Of a DNA stretch of 64,000 nucleotides, positions 54,813 to 62,361 are shown one piece after another. The stretch is taken from NCBI GenBank assembly GCA_002483365.1, contig DLHT01000006.1:307524-371523 (forward strand), read 5' to 3'. This DNA comes from Cellvibrio sp. UBA7661. GTDB lineage: Bacteria > Pseudomonadota > Gammaproteobacteria > Pseudomonadales > Cellvibrionaceae. Both the position numbers and the translations under genes were made by a program. Under the pieces are notes generated by a model that saw nothing but the letters and a program-made list of their open reading frames with translations, did no database searches and had not been told where the DNA came from. Numbering within the stretch: position 1 is the first letter of the stretch; every line of letters begins with the position of its first letter.

Positions 54813-55367
54813 TTATTTAACTTGATTAAATAATTCGTTGGTTGCTTTTACAACCAATTGTTCGCAACGAGAAAAATATTCCGGTTTTGCATTAAATGGA
54901 TCATGCAAATAGGCCAAAGGCGATTTCAACCATAAACCTATCAGCGTAATTTGTACCGGTGCTTGTGCAAATGAGGATTGCAATTTGCGGATGTGGCGCG
55001 GTTCCATGCCAATTAATAAATCACCTACTTGCGGCGTGTATTGATCTACACGCTGCGTGATGTGATTTTGCAAGTTGTAGCCATTAGATTGTGCCCATGC
55101 AATTGCACGCGGATCTGCTGGATCATTTCCGCGCGTATCTAATCCAAATGATATCGCAGCAAAGCCCTGCTGGCGGGCAACAGCTTCACCCAGCGGACTA
55201 CGGCAAATATTGCCCTGACAAACAAATACCAAACGCTGTACTTGCGTGAAATCTATTTGTGTCAATTTACGATACACACCAAAAACACGCAGCACTTCAT
55301 AAATGAAATAACGCAGCATGCCTTTTTTTGAGCCAAAGCGATTTTTAATAGCTTCTGATACCGACAC
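54813..55367 (-). CDS. Low-molecular-weight protein-tyrosine phosphatase-like protein
   Basis: The 184-residue protein carries the LMW-PTP active site CQGNICRSPLGEA (Cys-x5-Arg) near residue 50 and the acid loop HDPFNAKPEYF near 155. The N-terminal 40 residues are extra compared with Wzb-type phosphatases of about 145 residues. In EPS loci such enzymes usually act on a BY-kinase (Wzc); no such kinase is seen in this window. The start is a GTG with GAAGG upstream. Confidence 0.85.
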   Translation of the reverse strand: MSVSEAIKNRFGSKKGMLRYFIYEVLRVFGVYRKLTQIDFTQVQRLVFVCQGNICRSPLGEAVARQQGFAAISFGLDTRGNDPADPRAIAWAQSNGYNLQNHITQRVDQYTPQVGDLLIGMEPRHIRKLQSSFAQAPVQITLIGLWLKSPLAYLHDPFNAKPEYFSRCEQLVVKATNELFNQVK

Positions 55368-55390
55368 AGCTTTACCTTCAGTGGTTGTTC

Positions 55391-56512
55391 TTAATCATTT
55401 TCATGGAGCAAACTGTAATAGTGTTGCTGATAAGCTTGTAGCATTGCACCTAACGAAAAGGTGAGGCGCATATGGTCGTGCCCTGTTTTAGCCAACCGCG
55501 ATGCCAATTCAGGATTGTCTAGCAGATGTTTAATCGCCGCAGAAAGCGCTTCAGGATTTTCTGCAGGAACTAAATACCCCGTTGTTAAGTGCTGCAGTAT
55601 TTCTTCTGGTCCTCCGCAACGCGTGGCAATGACCGGTAGGCCTGCTGCCATTGCTTCTATGGTGGCAATAGAAAAACCTTCCGAGCTGGATGAGAGTACA
55701 AACATATCCATCTGCGCAAGAAACTCCGGGGTATTGTCATAAAAACCAATAAAGTGCATTTGTGCAGCCACACCCAGCGCCTGCATTTGTGCCTCCAGCT
55801 TTTCCATCAAATCCTTTTTTTTGTGCCCCGCAATAACAAAATGTAACTGCGGATTTTTTAATAAGCTGACAGCGGAAATTAAATTCTCGTAATTTTTCGC
55901 CGGTCGAATATTGCCAAGGCTGCCAATCAGTATTGCATCATCGGGAAGTTGCAATTGCGCTTTTAATTTTTTCGGTGCATTTGCAGTGTAACGGTGCTGG
56001 TCAACTCCGTTGTAGATAACATCTATTGCTTTACGGGGAAAAAGTTTGCGCGCTTCAATGTAGGCCGCCAGATCACGACTGACCGCTATAAGCTTATCTA
56101 CCCCCATACGCATAATCGTCTGCTTGATAAATACAAACCGCTCACGCGGATTGATATCAACACGACCATGCAAGGTGGCGATCAGCGGTAAACGCGCAAG
56201 CAACGATAGTATGGAATAGGTAAGTGTCGAGCCAAGTAAATGTGCATGGATCAGCGCAACATTTTCACGGCGAATTAACTTATACAACTGGTAGTAATAA
56301 GGAATAGACAAAAAACCATGCGGCTTAACGATACGATAGCGAATACCGCGTAACTTTAATTGATCCTCCACCCAACCAGAGCCTTTAATGATGGCAAGAT
56401 TGTCATAATAAGGAAGATGAAGATGCTGTGCGATATCAAGAAAAACAGTTTCTGCACCACCTGGGCCGGTGGTGTCTATCGCGTGAAGAATGGTTCGTTT
56501 TTTATCGGTCAT
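55391..56512 (-). CDS. Family 4 glycosyltransferase
   Basis: The 373-residue GT-B enzyme begins RTILHAIDTTGPGGAETVFLDI, the acceptor-domain glycine loop. LIHAHLLGSTLTY lies near 88, IYNGVDQHRYTANAP at the linker near 170, IGSLGNIRPAKNYENLI near 200, and the donor site SSEGFSIATIEAMAAGLPVIAT near 279 with the Glu-x7-Glu pair. An AAGGAA ribosome site precedes the ATG. It heads a minus-strand run continuing through the phosphatase to 50.6 kb. Confidence 0.9.
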   Translation of the reverse strand: MTDKKRTILHAIDTTGPGGAETVFLDIAQHLHLPYYDNLAIIKGSGWVEDQLKLRGIRYRIVKPHGFLSIPYYYQLYKLIRRENVALIHAHLLGSTLTYSILSLLARLPLIATLHGRVDINPRERFVFIKQTIMRMGVDKLIAVSRDLAAYIEARKLFPRKAIDVIYNGVDQHRYTANAPKKLKAQLQLPDDAILIGSLGNIRPAKNYENLISAVSLLKNPQLHFVIAGHKKKDLMEKLEAQMQALGVAAQMHFIGFYDNTPEFLAQMDMFVLSSSSEGFSIATIEAMAAGLPVIATRCGGPEEILQHLTTGYLVPAENPEALSAAIKHLLDNPELASRLAKTGHDHMRLTFSLGAMLQAYQQHYYSLLHEND

Positions 56513-56711
56513 TAATTCCTTCCGATTGACGATGCGAGTTTTTACAAAGAGCGCATTCTATCACCTTCTTATTGCAAGCTTGTGGATTTGTTAGGCAATC
56601 CGTATGATTCCGGCTTTCACATAAACCATTGCTGCGAAATGCAGATTTGCACAGTAGTACAATTGTTTTTTTGATTGCCGTTTATTGTTGACTAGGGCCG
56701 GTTGCAGAGAC

Positions 56712-57887
56712 ATGACACACACTATCCTTGTTCTTGATGCTGCACAGCGAAGTGCCCTGGCCGTTACCCGCTCATTAGGTAAGCTTGAAAATATCCGCAT
56801 TGTTTCTGCTGATTCAACGCCTTCTGCTCTCGCTGCTCACTCCAAATATTCCAGCGATTATTTACAATCCCCCAGTTCAGCCGACGAGCCCGAATTGTAT
56901 TTGCAATGGGTCAAACAAATTTGTTCGGCAACCCATTATTCATTGGTCATTCCGGTTACGGAAATCACCAGCCAACTCCTGCTGATGCACAGCGAACAGT
57001 TAGGCGATTTGCGCCTGCCATTTGCCAATTACGATACGGTTATGTCACTTGCGGATAAGTATCGTTTGTTGGAGCAAGCAAAATCTGCGGGAGTGCCCGT
57101 GCCAGCATTTAGGCTGCTTTCCTCCAGCGCCGATTTGGATGCACAGAACATGACGTATCCTTGCGTGATCAAACCTTGTTTATCGCGCATCTATACTGCC
57201 AAGGGTTGGATCTCCACCAGTGTAAAACTGTTGCAGAACGAACAGGATTTACAGAATGCCCTCGCAAGCGCGCCTTATCTGGCGCAATACCCGTTTATGA
57301 TTCAGGAATTTATCCCTGGTTCGGGTGCGGGCTTGTTTTGTTTATACAACCATGGGAAGCCAGTAGTTTTTTTTGCCCACAAACGCCTGCGTGAAAAACC
57401 TCCGCAAGGTGGTGTGAGCGTATTAAGTGAGAGCGTTGCTGTTGATGAAACACTCAAACACTATGCGCAACAACTGCTAGACCATGTGCATTGGCATGGT
57501 GTTGCCATGGTGGAATTCAGGGTAACGCCTGAGGGAATCCCCTATTTGATGGAAGTGAACACGCGCTTTTGGGGCTCGCTGCAACTATCGATTGATTCCG
57601 GTGTGGATTTTCCTCGCCTATTGGTACAAGCAGAACTGGGCATTGAAGGCGATATCCCCGACAATTACACAAAGGGGCAGCGCCTGCGCTGGCTGCTGGG
57701 GGATCTGGACAGTTTATATCTGTGCCTGAAAAGCGCGGCTCCCTTAAGCTACAAGTTCAAACGCATTCTGGCCTTTTTAGTACCATCTCCCTTCAATACC
57801 CGGCATGAAACCAACCGGCTGGACGACATGGGCCCTGGTATTTATGAATTTAAAACTTACCTACGCCAACTACTTGGGCGCGCGTAA
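56712..57887 (+). CDS. ATP-grasp family ligase
   Basis: The 391-residue protein of the ATP-grasp fold (carboxylate-amine ligase type) starts HTILVLDAAQRSALAVTRSL at the pre-ATP domain. YPCVIKPCLSR near residue 140 binds ATP, EFIPGSGAGLFCLYNHGKPV is near 205, and VEFRVTPEGIPYLMEVNTRFWGS near 270 holds the Mg-binding Glu and Asn. Such proteins attach an amino acid or similar group in polysaccharide loci; the substrate is unknown. The ATG at 56712 is preferred to the TTG at 56685. It is divergent from the GT4 gene. Confidence 0.85.
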   Translation: MTHTILVLDAAQRSALAVTRSLGKLENIRIVSADSTPSALAAHSKYSSDYLQSPSSADEPELYLQWVKQICSATHYSLVIPVTEITSQLLLMHSEQLGDLRLPFANYDTVMSLADKYRLLEQAKSAGVPVPAFRLLSSSADLDAQNMTYPCVIKPCLSRIYTAKGWISTSVKLLQNEQDLQNALASAPYLAQYPFMIQEFIPGSGAGLFCLYNHGKPVVFFAHKRLREKPPQGGVSVLSESVAVDETLKHYAQQLLDHVHWHGVAMVEFRVTPEGIPYLMEVNTRFWGSLQLSIDSGVDFPRLLVQAELGIEGDIPDNYTKGQRLRWLLGDLDSLYLCLKSAAPLSYKFKRILAFLVPSPFNTRHETNRLDDMGPGIYEFKTYLRQLLGRA

Positions 57888-57919
57888 AGCACATCCATCA
57901 ATAGCGGACCAACACAGCC

Positions 57920-58927
57920 ATGAAACAACTCATCAAGCAATGCGTTATTAGTGCTGCCAATCAATTTGGTCCGCATCGCTTTGCAGGGTTTGGCCGCGAT
58001 CCTCAGCTATGGGTCTTGATGTATCACCGGATTTTGCCCAAAGAAGATATTCGCTACCGCCTGGAAGAACCGGGAATGATAGTGACACCCGAAACCTTTG
58101 CTTTGCATTTACGCCAGTTGAAACAGCATTTCGATGTGATAGATCTGCGTGAATGGTTGGAATTGCGCGCAAAGGGTAAGCCACTGCCACGCCGCGCCTG
58201 TGCAATTACTTTTGACGATGGCTGGTACGATAACTATGAGTTTGCACTGCCCATAATCCAACAGGAACAAGTGCCTGTAACCCTGTTTGCCGTAGTAGAA
58301 AAAATAGGGACTGACTTTCAATTCTGGCCTAATTTGGTCAGCGCGCTATTGGCTAGTAATGCCACCAATGCGATGGCTGAACACCCGGTTTTTGCGCGCG
58401 CGTTGCAGCAGGTATCTTCGGTAACCGACACTAGCAACCGCGAATATATGGCTGCCGTTATTCGTGCACTCAAACAATCCAGCGATGCTGATATTTTTGC
58501 AGCGCTGGATGCTATTGGATGGCAACAACATCTCGCATTTACACTACCGCGTGGGCTGATGAACTGGGATGAACTGCGCGCTATGGCAAATTCCGGCTGG
58601 GTAAAAGTGGGGTCGCATACCTGCAACCATAAACGTCTTAATAACACATTGCCCGCTGCCGATATCATTCATGAAGTGGTTGACAGCAAAACCCTACTCG
58701 CGCAACAGCTGCCAGAAGCTATAGATATTTTTTGCTTTCCAAACGGCGACTACAACACCACTGCACTGGAATCTGTTCGCAGCACTTACATGGCCGCAGT
58801 GACTACCCAGCGCGGAATTGTAAATGCACGCACCACGCCTGCACACCAACTCTGCCGCATTGGCTTGCATGAAAATGTCAGCTATACCGCGCGCTTATTG
58901 GGTGCGCGCTTATCAGGGTGGACTTGA
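57920..58927 (+). CDS. Polysaccharide deacetylase (first of a pair)
   Basis: The 335-residue protein of the NodB/CE4 fold shows LMYHRILP near residue 35, the metal-site motif TFDDGWYDN near 94 and VGSHTCNHKRLNN near 230. It would remove N-acetyl groups from amino sugars in the polymer. No signal peptide is obvious, so it may act in the cytoplasm or need a non-classical route. It ends three bases before the second deacetylase, which is a distant paralogue. Confidence 0.87.
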   Translation: MKQLIKQCVISAANQFGPHRFAGFGRDPQLWVLMYHRILPKEDIRYRLEEPGMIVTPETFALHLRQLKQHFDVIDLREWLELRAKGKPLPRRACAITFDDGWYDNYEFALPIIQQEQVPVTLFAVVEKIGTDFQFWPNLVSALLASNATNAMAEHPVFARALQQVSSVTDTSNREYMAAVIRALKQSSDADIFAALDAIGWQQHLAFTLPRGLMNWDELRAMANSGWVKVGSHTCNHKRLNNTLPAADIIHEVVDSKTLLAQQLPEAIDIFCFPNGDYNTTALESVRSTYMAAVTTQRGIVNARTTPAHQLCRIGLHENVSYTARLLGARLSGWT

Positions 58928-58930
58928 TTC

Positions 58931-59935
58931 ATGGGGGGCATTCTCTATCAAACACTCACATCACGACCCATCGCATCATTGATGAACGCGATTGTGGGGC
59001 ACTATGCAACCATCTATATGATTCATCGCCCCCGCCCGCTTGATGGTGCTTATGATGGAGTAGGCCCCGAGTTATTGGAACAGTGCATTCTTTATGCGAA
59101 AGCTGCCGGATTTGAATTTGCCTCAATTGATGAGGTCATTGAAAACGCGCTGGCAAAACAAAAACCAAAACGTCCAACACTCTGCTTTACACTGGATGAT
59201 GGTTATCAAGACCAGTTGGATCAATTAGTACCTATTTTATTAAGACATGATTGCAAGCCAACGCTATTTACTATTGTCGATATGGTAGAGGGGATTGATT
59301 GGCCTTGGGACTCCAGGATCAGTGATGCCATTTGGAATACACGGCAATCTCAGCTGAGTTTTCATTTTAACAATCAAACGTTTGCACTGGACTTTAGTGC
59401 GCCGGAAGCAAAACGCCTTAGCCGTAGGCAGCTAACGCGTTTTGGAAAAAGCCTACCTGCAAACTTACTGGTCGAATACGTCACTGCACTGTTAAATGCA
59501 TTGGATGTTGATCCGCACAAACCCGCTCCACCCAACTACAAACCAAGCAGTTGGGACAGCTTGCGCAAGGCGGAAAAAGCGGGCTTACGCATTGGTTCTC
59601 ACGCCTGTACCCACAGAGTATTTTCTGCTTTGTCAGACCCAGAAATTAAACACGAATTACAACGGGCACATGATTTGCTCGCGCGTGAACTGGAAAATCC
59701 CTCGCAGGTATTTTGTTATCCATCAGGAACGCTGAGTGACTTCTCCGAACAACATACCGAGTTAGTCAAAAACACACAGTTTTTTATTGGCGCAGTGACA
59801 TCAATGCCGGGCAATATTAGCCAGCATCAAATCGCACAACATCCATTTTTAGTTAAACGGCACAGCTTTCCCGCAAATTTCGAAAAATTTGTTCGCTACT
59901 CTTCCTGGCTGGAATATATTCGCAGTCGCATTTAA
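58931..59935 (+). CDS. Polysaccharide deacetylase (second of a pair)
   Basis: The 334-residue CE4-fold protein shows TLDDGYQDQ near residue 86 where its neighbour has TFDDG, then RIGSHACTHRVFS near 220, the second metal site, and FCYPSGTLSDF near 257. The N-terminal MIHRPRP replaces the usual YHR segment. The metal residues Asp-Asp and His-x3-His are retained. It differs strongly from the first deacetylase, so the two may have different substrates. It is followed by the FemAB-like gene. Confidence 0.85.
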   Translation: MGGILYQTLTSRPIASLMNAIVGHYATIYMIHRPRPLDGAYDGVGPELLEQCILYAKAAGFEFASIDEVIENALAKQKPKRPTLCFTLDDGYQDQLDQLVPILLRHDCKPTLFTIVDMVEGIDWPWDSRISDAIWNTRQSQLSFHFNNQTFALDFSAPEAKRLSRRQLTRFGKSLPANLLVEYVTALLNALDVDPHKPAPPNYKPSSWDSLRKAEKAGLRIGSHACTHRVFSALSDPEIKHELQRAHDLLARELENPSQVFCYPSGTLSDFSEQHTELVKNTQFFIGAVTSMPGNISQHQIAQHPFLVKRHSFPANFEKFVRYSSWLEYIRSRI

Positions 59936-59959
59936 TTTTCGCTAGTGATGAAATAAACA

Positions 59960-61252
59960 ATGGAACAACAACTCCACGAATTAAAACTGCTTAAAACCCA
60001 GAAAGGAATCATCTCGGGCAAATTCAAATATTTACAAAAAAACACACCCGAGCACACCCAACAATTGGCACTAATGAAAGAAATTTCACAAAAGATTGCC
60101 CAACTTGAAGCGGATATAAAAGCAGCTGAAACAGGTAATACGCAGCAAAAAACTCTGCATCCTGATTCGTCATCAACGCAAGTTTTTTCGCGGCTTGATA
60201 AAGAGCACAACTGGGGCAATGACATAAAAATTGCACTAGCAGATTTTGATTCGGTAAATGATTGGACAGAATTTGTGCGCAACAATAAATTTACACTGCC
60301 AAGCCATAACCCGGCGTGGGCACAGGTTGTCGAACAGACCTTTGGTCACACATCATTTATTCTCTGCGCTCGCTCAATTAGCGGCGACCTACTTGGCGGA
60401 ATTCCATTTACAGTTTTTTCATCGCCATTATTCGGGAAATTTGGTGTTTCCATGCCTTATTTAAACTATGGCGGAGTGGTCAGCGAATACAATGATGTGT
60501 GTAGATCTCTAATGCAGTCGCTGGAGAGCGTACGCGAACAGCTCGGCCTGCAACATATTGAAATACGCAGCATTCACGAGGGACTTGGCGATAATCCATC
60601 AACTAAAAAGGCTTCTATGCTATTGCGTTTGCCTACAGATGATGAAACCTTGGATAAAAGACTTGGCAGTAAAGTACGCGCACAATATAAAAAAGCAGAT
60701 GAATTTTCACCGCAAGTAAAAATCGGAAAACAGGAATTACTCGATGATTTTTATCAGGTATTTTCACAAAACATGCGCGATTTAGGAACACCGGTATACG
60801 CGAGAAAATGGTTTGCAAACATTCTCAGCCATCCTGATTTGGACGCAAATATCATTGTTGTATACGTAGGCAAAAAACCTGTCTCATGTGGTTTTTTAGT
60901 GAGCTATGGAACGCTTATGGAGATCCCTTGGGCTTCAACCTTAAAGTCGGCTAACAAATACAATACCAATATGTGGATGTACCGACAGATTTTATCGTTT
61001 GCTATTCAAAAAGGCTGTTCGTATTTTGATTTTGGTCGGTCAACACTGGATGCAGGCACCTACAAATTTAAAAAACAATGGGGAGCAGAGCCCTGTCAAC
61101 ATTATTGGTATTGCGTGTTGCCACCTAACACACCCAAACCTGAAATGAATCCCGACAATCCCAAGCTAAAAATATTTGTTGCCTTGTGGAAGTGGCTACC
61201 TTTATGGGTAGCCAATTTATTGGGGCCTCATATTATTAGAGGAATACCTTAA
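59960..61252 (+). CDS. FemAB-like protein of exosortase/PEP-CTERM loci
   Basis: The 430-residue protein has a FemAB/GNAT-like fold from about residue 85 (NDWTEFVRNNKFTLPSHNPAWAQV). Later elements include YLNYGGVVSEYND near 170, ARKWFANILSHPD near 285, and YFDFGRSTLDAGTYKFKKQWGAEP near 360, a signature of the exosortase-associated group. The first 60 residues are a charged coiled coil (LHELKLLKTQKGIISGKF) followed by a short linker. It may transfer an aminoacyl or acyl group to the polymer. It ends 10 bases from the convergent GNAT-like gene. Confidence 0.83.
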   Translation: MEQQLHELKLLKTQKGIISGKFKYLQKNTPEHTQQLALMKEISQKIAQLEADIKAAETGNTQQKTLHPDSSSTQVFSRLDKEHNWGNDIKIALADFDSVNDWTEFVRNNKFTLPSHNPAWAQVVEQTFGHTSFILCARSISGDLLGGIPFTVFSSPLFGKFGVSMPYLNYGGVVSEYNDVCRSLMQSLESVREQLGLQHIEIRSIHEGLGDNPSTKKASMLLRLPTDDETLDKRLGSKVRAQYKKADEFSPQVKIGKQELLDDFYQVFSQNMRDLGTPVYARKWFANILSHPDLDANIIVVYVGKKPVSCGFLVSYGTLMEIPWASTLKSANKYNTNMWMYRQILSFAIQKGCSYFDFGRSTLDAGTYKFKKQWGAEPCQHYWYCVLPPNTPKPEMNPDNPKLKIFVALWKWLPLWVANLLGPHIIRGIP

Positions 61253-61262
61253 TATCAGTTAA

Positions 61263-62300
61263 TTAAGGTTTATGCTGGTTCTTGATTCGACTGAGCAGAT
61301 CATTTGCCGCATACAATCCCTGAAGCCATCTGCTGCGCACAACCATCAAACTAACTAACGTAGTGCTGTGCGTAGCGAGCGATTTTTTATAATCGCTATG
61401 CTTGCCATGGCCTGCCATAAAATCATAATAATCAGCGGCAGAGGCAAATGCTTTCTCTAATTGAAAACCAAAATGCAGTGTTCCGAGCGAAATGCCATCC
61501 TGAAATTTTTCACGATAACCTGATTGGATATTGTAAATTCTTCCCCGATATGACAAGTCCAATACTGCAGATATTGCCTCGTCATTACAATAAATAATGG
61601 ACAAGTCCGGTTTGCCGCCGACAAGTGCGATCTGCTTTAAAAAATATGTGATTTGTACCCGATTACGCCCTGAATAGCAGGGCCGGCCCCAACGCTGCTG
61701 ATGAAACAGATTTAATACATCGATAAACGCATCTATATCTGGCCAGAGATTTTCTATTCGTATATCGCCCAGCAGAAAAAGTTTTTTCCGCTTATTAAAT
61801 AACTTCAACCGGGTATTGCTGCCTAATCTTTTTAAGTAATCTGCAAACTCGTTATGTTTCAGTTGAACGGCATAACTTATTGATTGATCACGGACAATCG
61901 GCTTTATATTTTCTTTATATGCCACTCGGCAAAGCTCACGATATTCATCAGAATCCAAAATGAGATCAGGAATATAAAATTGATCCCATTGAAACCGCAA
62001 AGCAGATTGCAGGAGCAGTGCAGCATGCTTTTTATCCAGATTAAAATATTCGCTTCTTAGACTCGGACTAACAGGTGTTGATATACCAGCGGAAAAAAGC
62101 GTTATCAGTTTTATACACGCTAATTTTTTTAGCTCGTAAGTATAAAATCCATCACGACAATTCTCAGGATCGGTGTGTCTTTGCAATGCAGTAATATCGA
62201 TACAATCTGACCAAGCATTTTGCCAAGCATCAACCCATTCATGACTGGCAAACATACCTGGGTAATTAGTCTCGGGGAAAAAATCAGGCATGCCAGTCAT
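61263..62300 (-). CDS. GNAT/FemAB-fold acyltransferase-like protein (BcsL/CelD type)
   Basis: The 345-residue protein has no signal peptide. The second half shows RLKLFNKRKKLF near residue 170, the central HQQRWGRP near 216 and ISAVLDLSYRGRIYNIQSGYREKFQD near 262, the pattern of the CelD/BcsL-type GNAT-like domains found in exopolysaccharide loci. An acyl transfer to the polymer is the usual suggestion. A terminator of the preceding prsT gene lies directly upstream of its start, so it may depend on read-through. An ATG three codons later is an alternative start. Confidence 0.8.
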   Translation of the reverse strand: MTGMPDFFPETNYPGMFASHEWVDAWQNAWSDCIDITALQRHTDPENCRDGFYTYELKKLACIKLITLFSAGISTPVSPSLRSEYFNLDKKHAALLLQSALRFQWDQFYIPDLILDSDEYRELCRVAYKENIKPIVRDQSISYAVQLKHNEFADYLKRLGSNTRLKLFNKRKKLFLLGDIRIENLWPDIDAFIDVLNLFHQQRWGRPCYSGRNRVQITYFLKQIALVGGKPDLSIIYCNDEAISAVLDLSYRGRIYNIQSGYREKFQDGISLGTLHFGFQLEKAFASAADYYDFMAGHGKHSDYKKSLATHSTTLVSLMVVRSRWLQGLYAANDLLSRIKNQHKP

Positions 62301-62310
62301 TTCGCTAGAA

Positions 62311-62352
62311 TCAAAAAAGAAATCGCGAGACTACTCTTATAGGCTCGCGATT
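62311..62352 (-). terminator. Rho-independent terminator after prsT
   Basis: On the minus strand AATCGCGAG and CTCGCGATT form a perfect 9-bp stem with a 14-base loop, followed by a T-rich tract (TTTCTTTTTTGA). It lies 10 bases past the prsT stop and ends just before the next start codon. Confidence 0.85.
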
Positions 62353-62361
62353 ATGTTATTG

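Noticed and set aside
57948..58205. 85-codon frame antisense to the first deacetylase gene
   Set aside because: The sense strand encodes a clear CE4 protein; the antisense frame shows no motif and no ribosome site.
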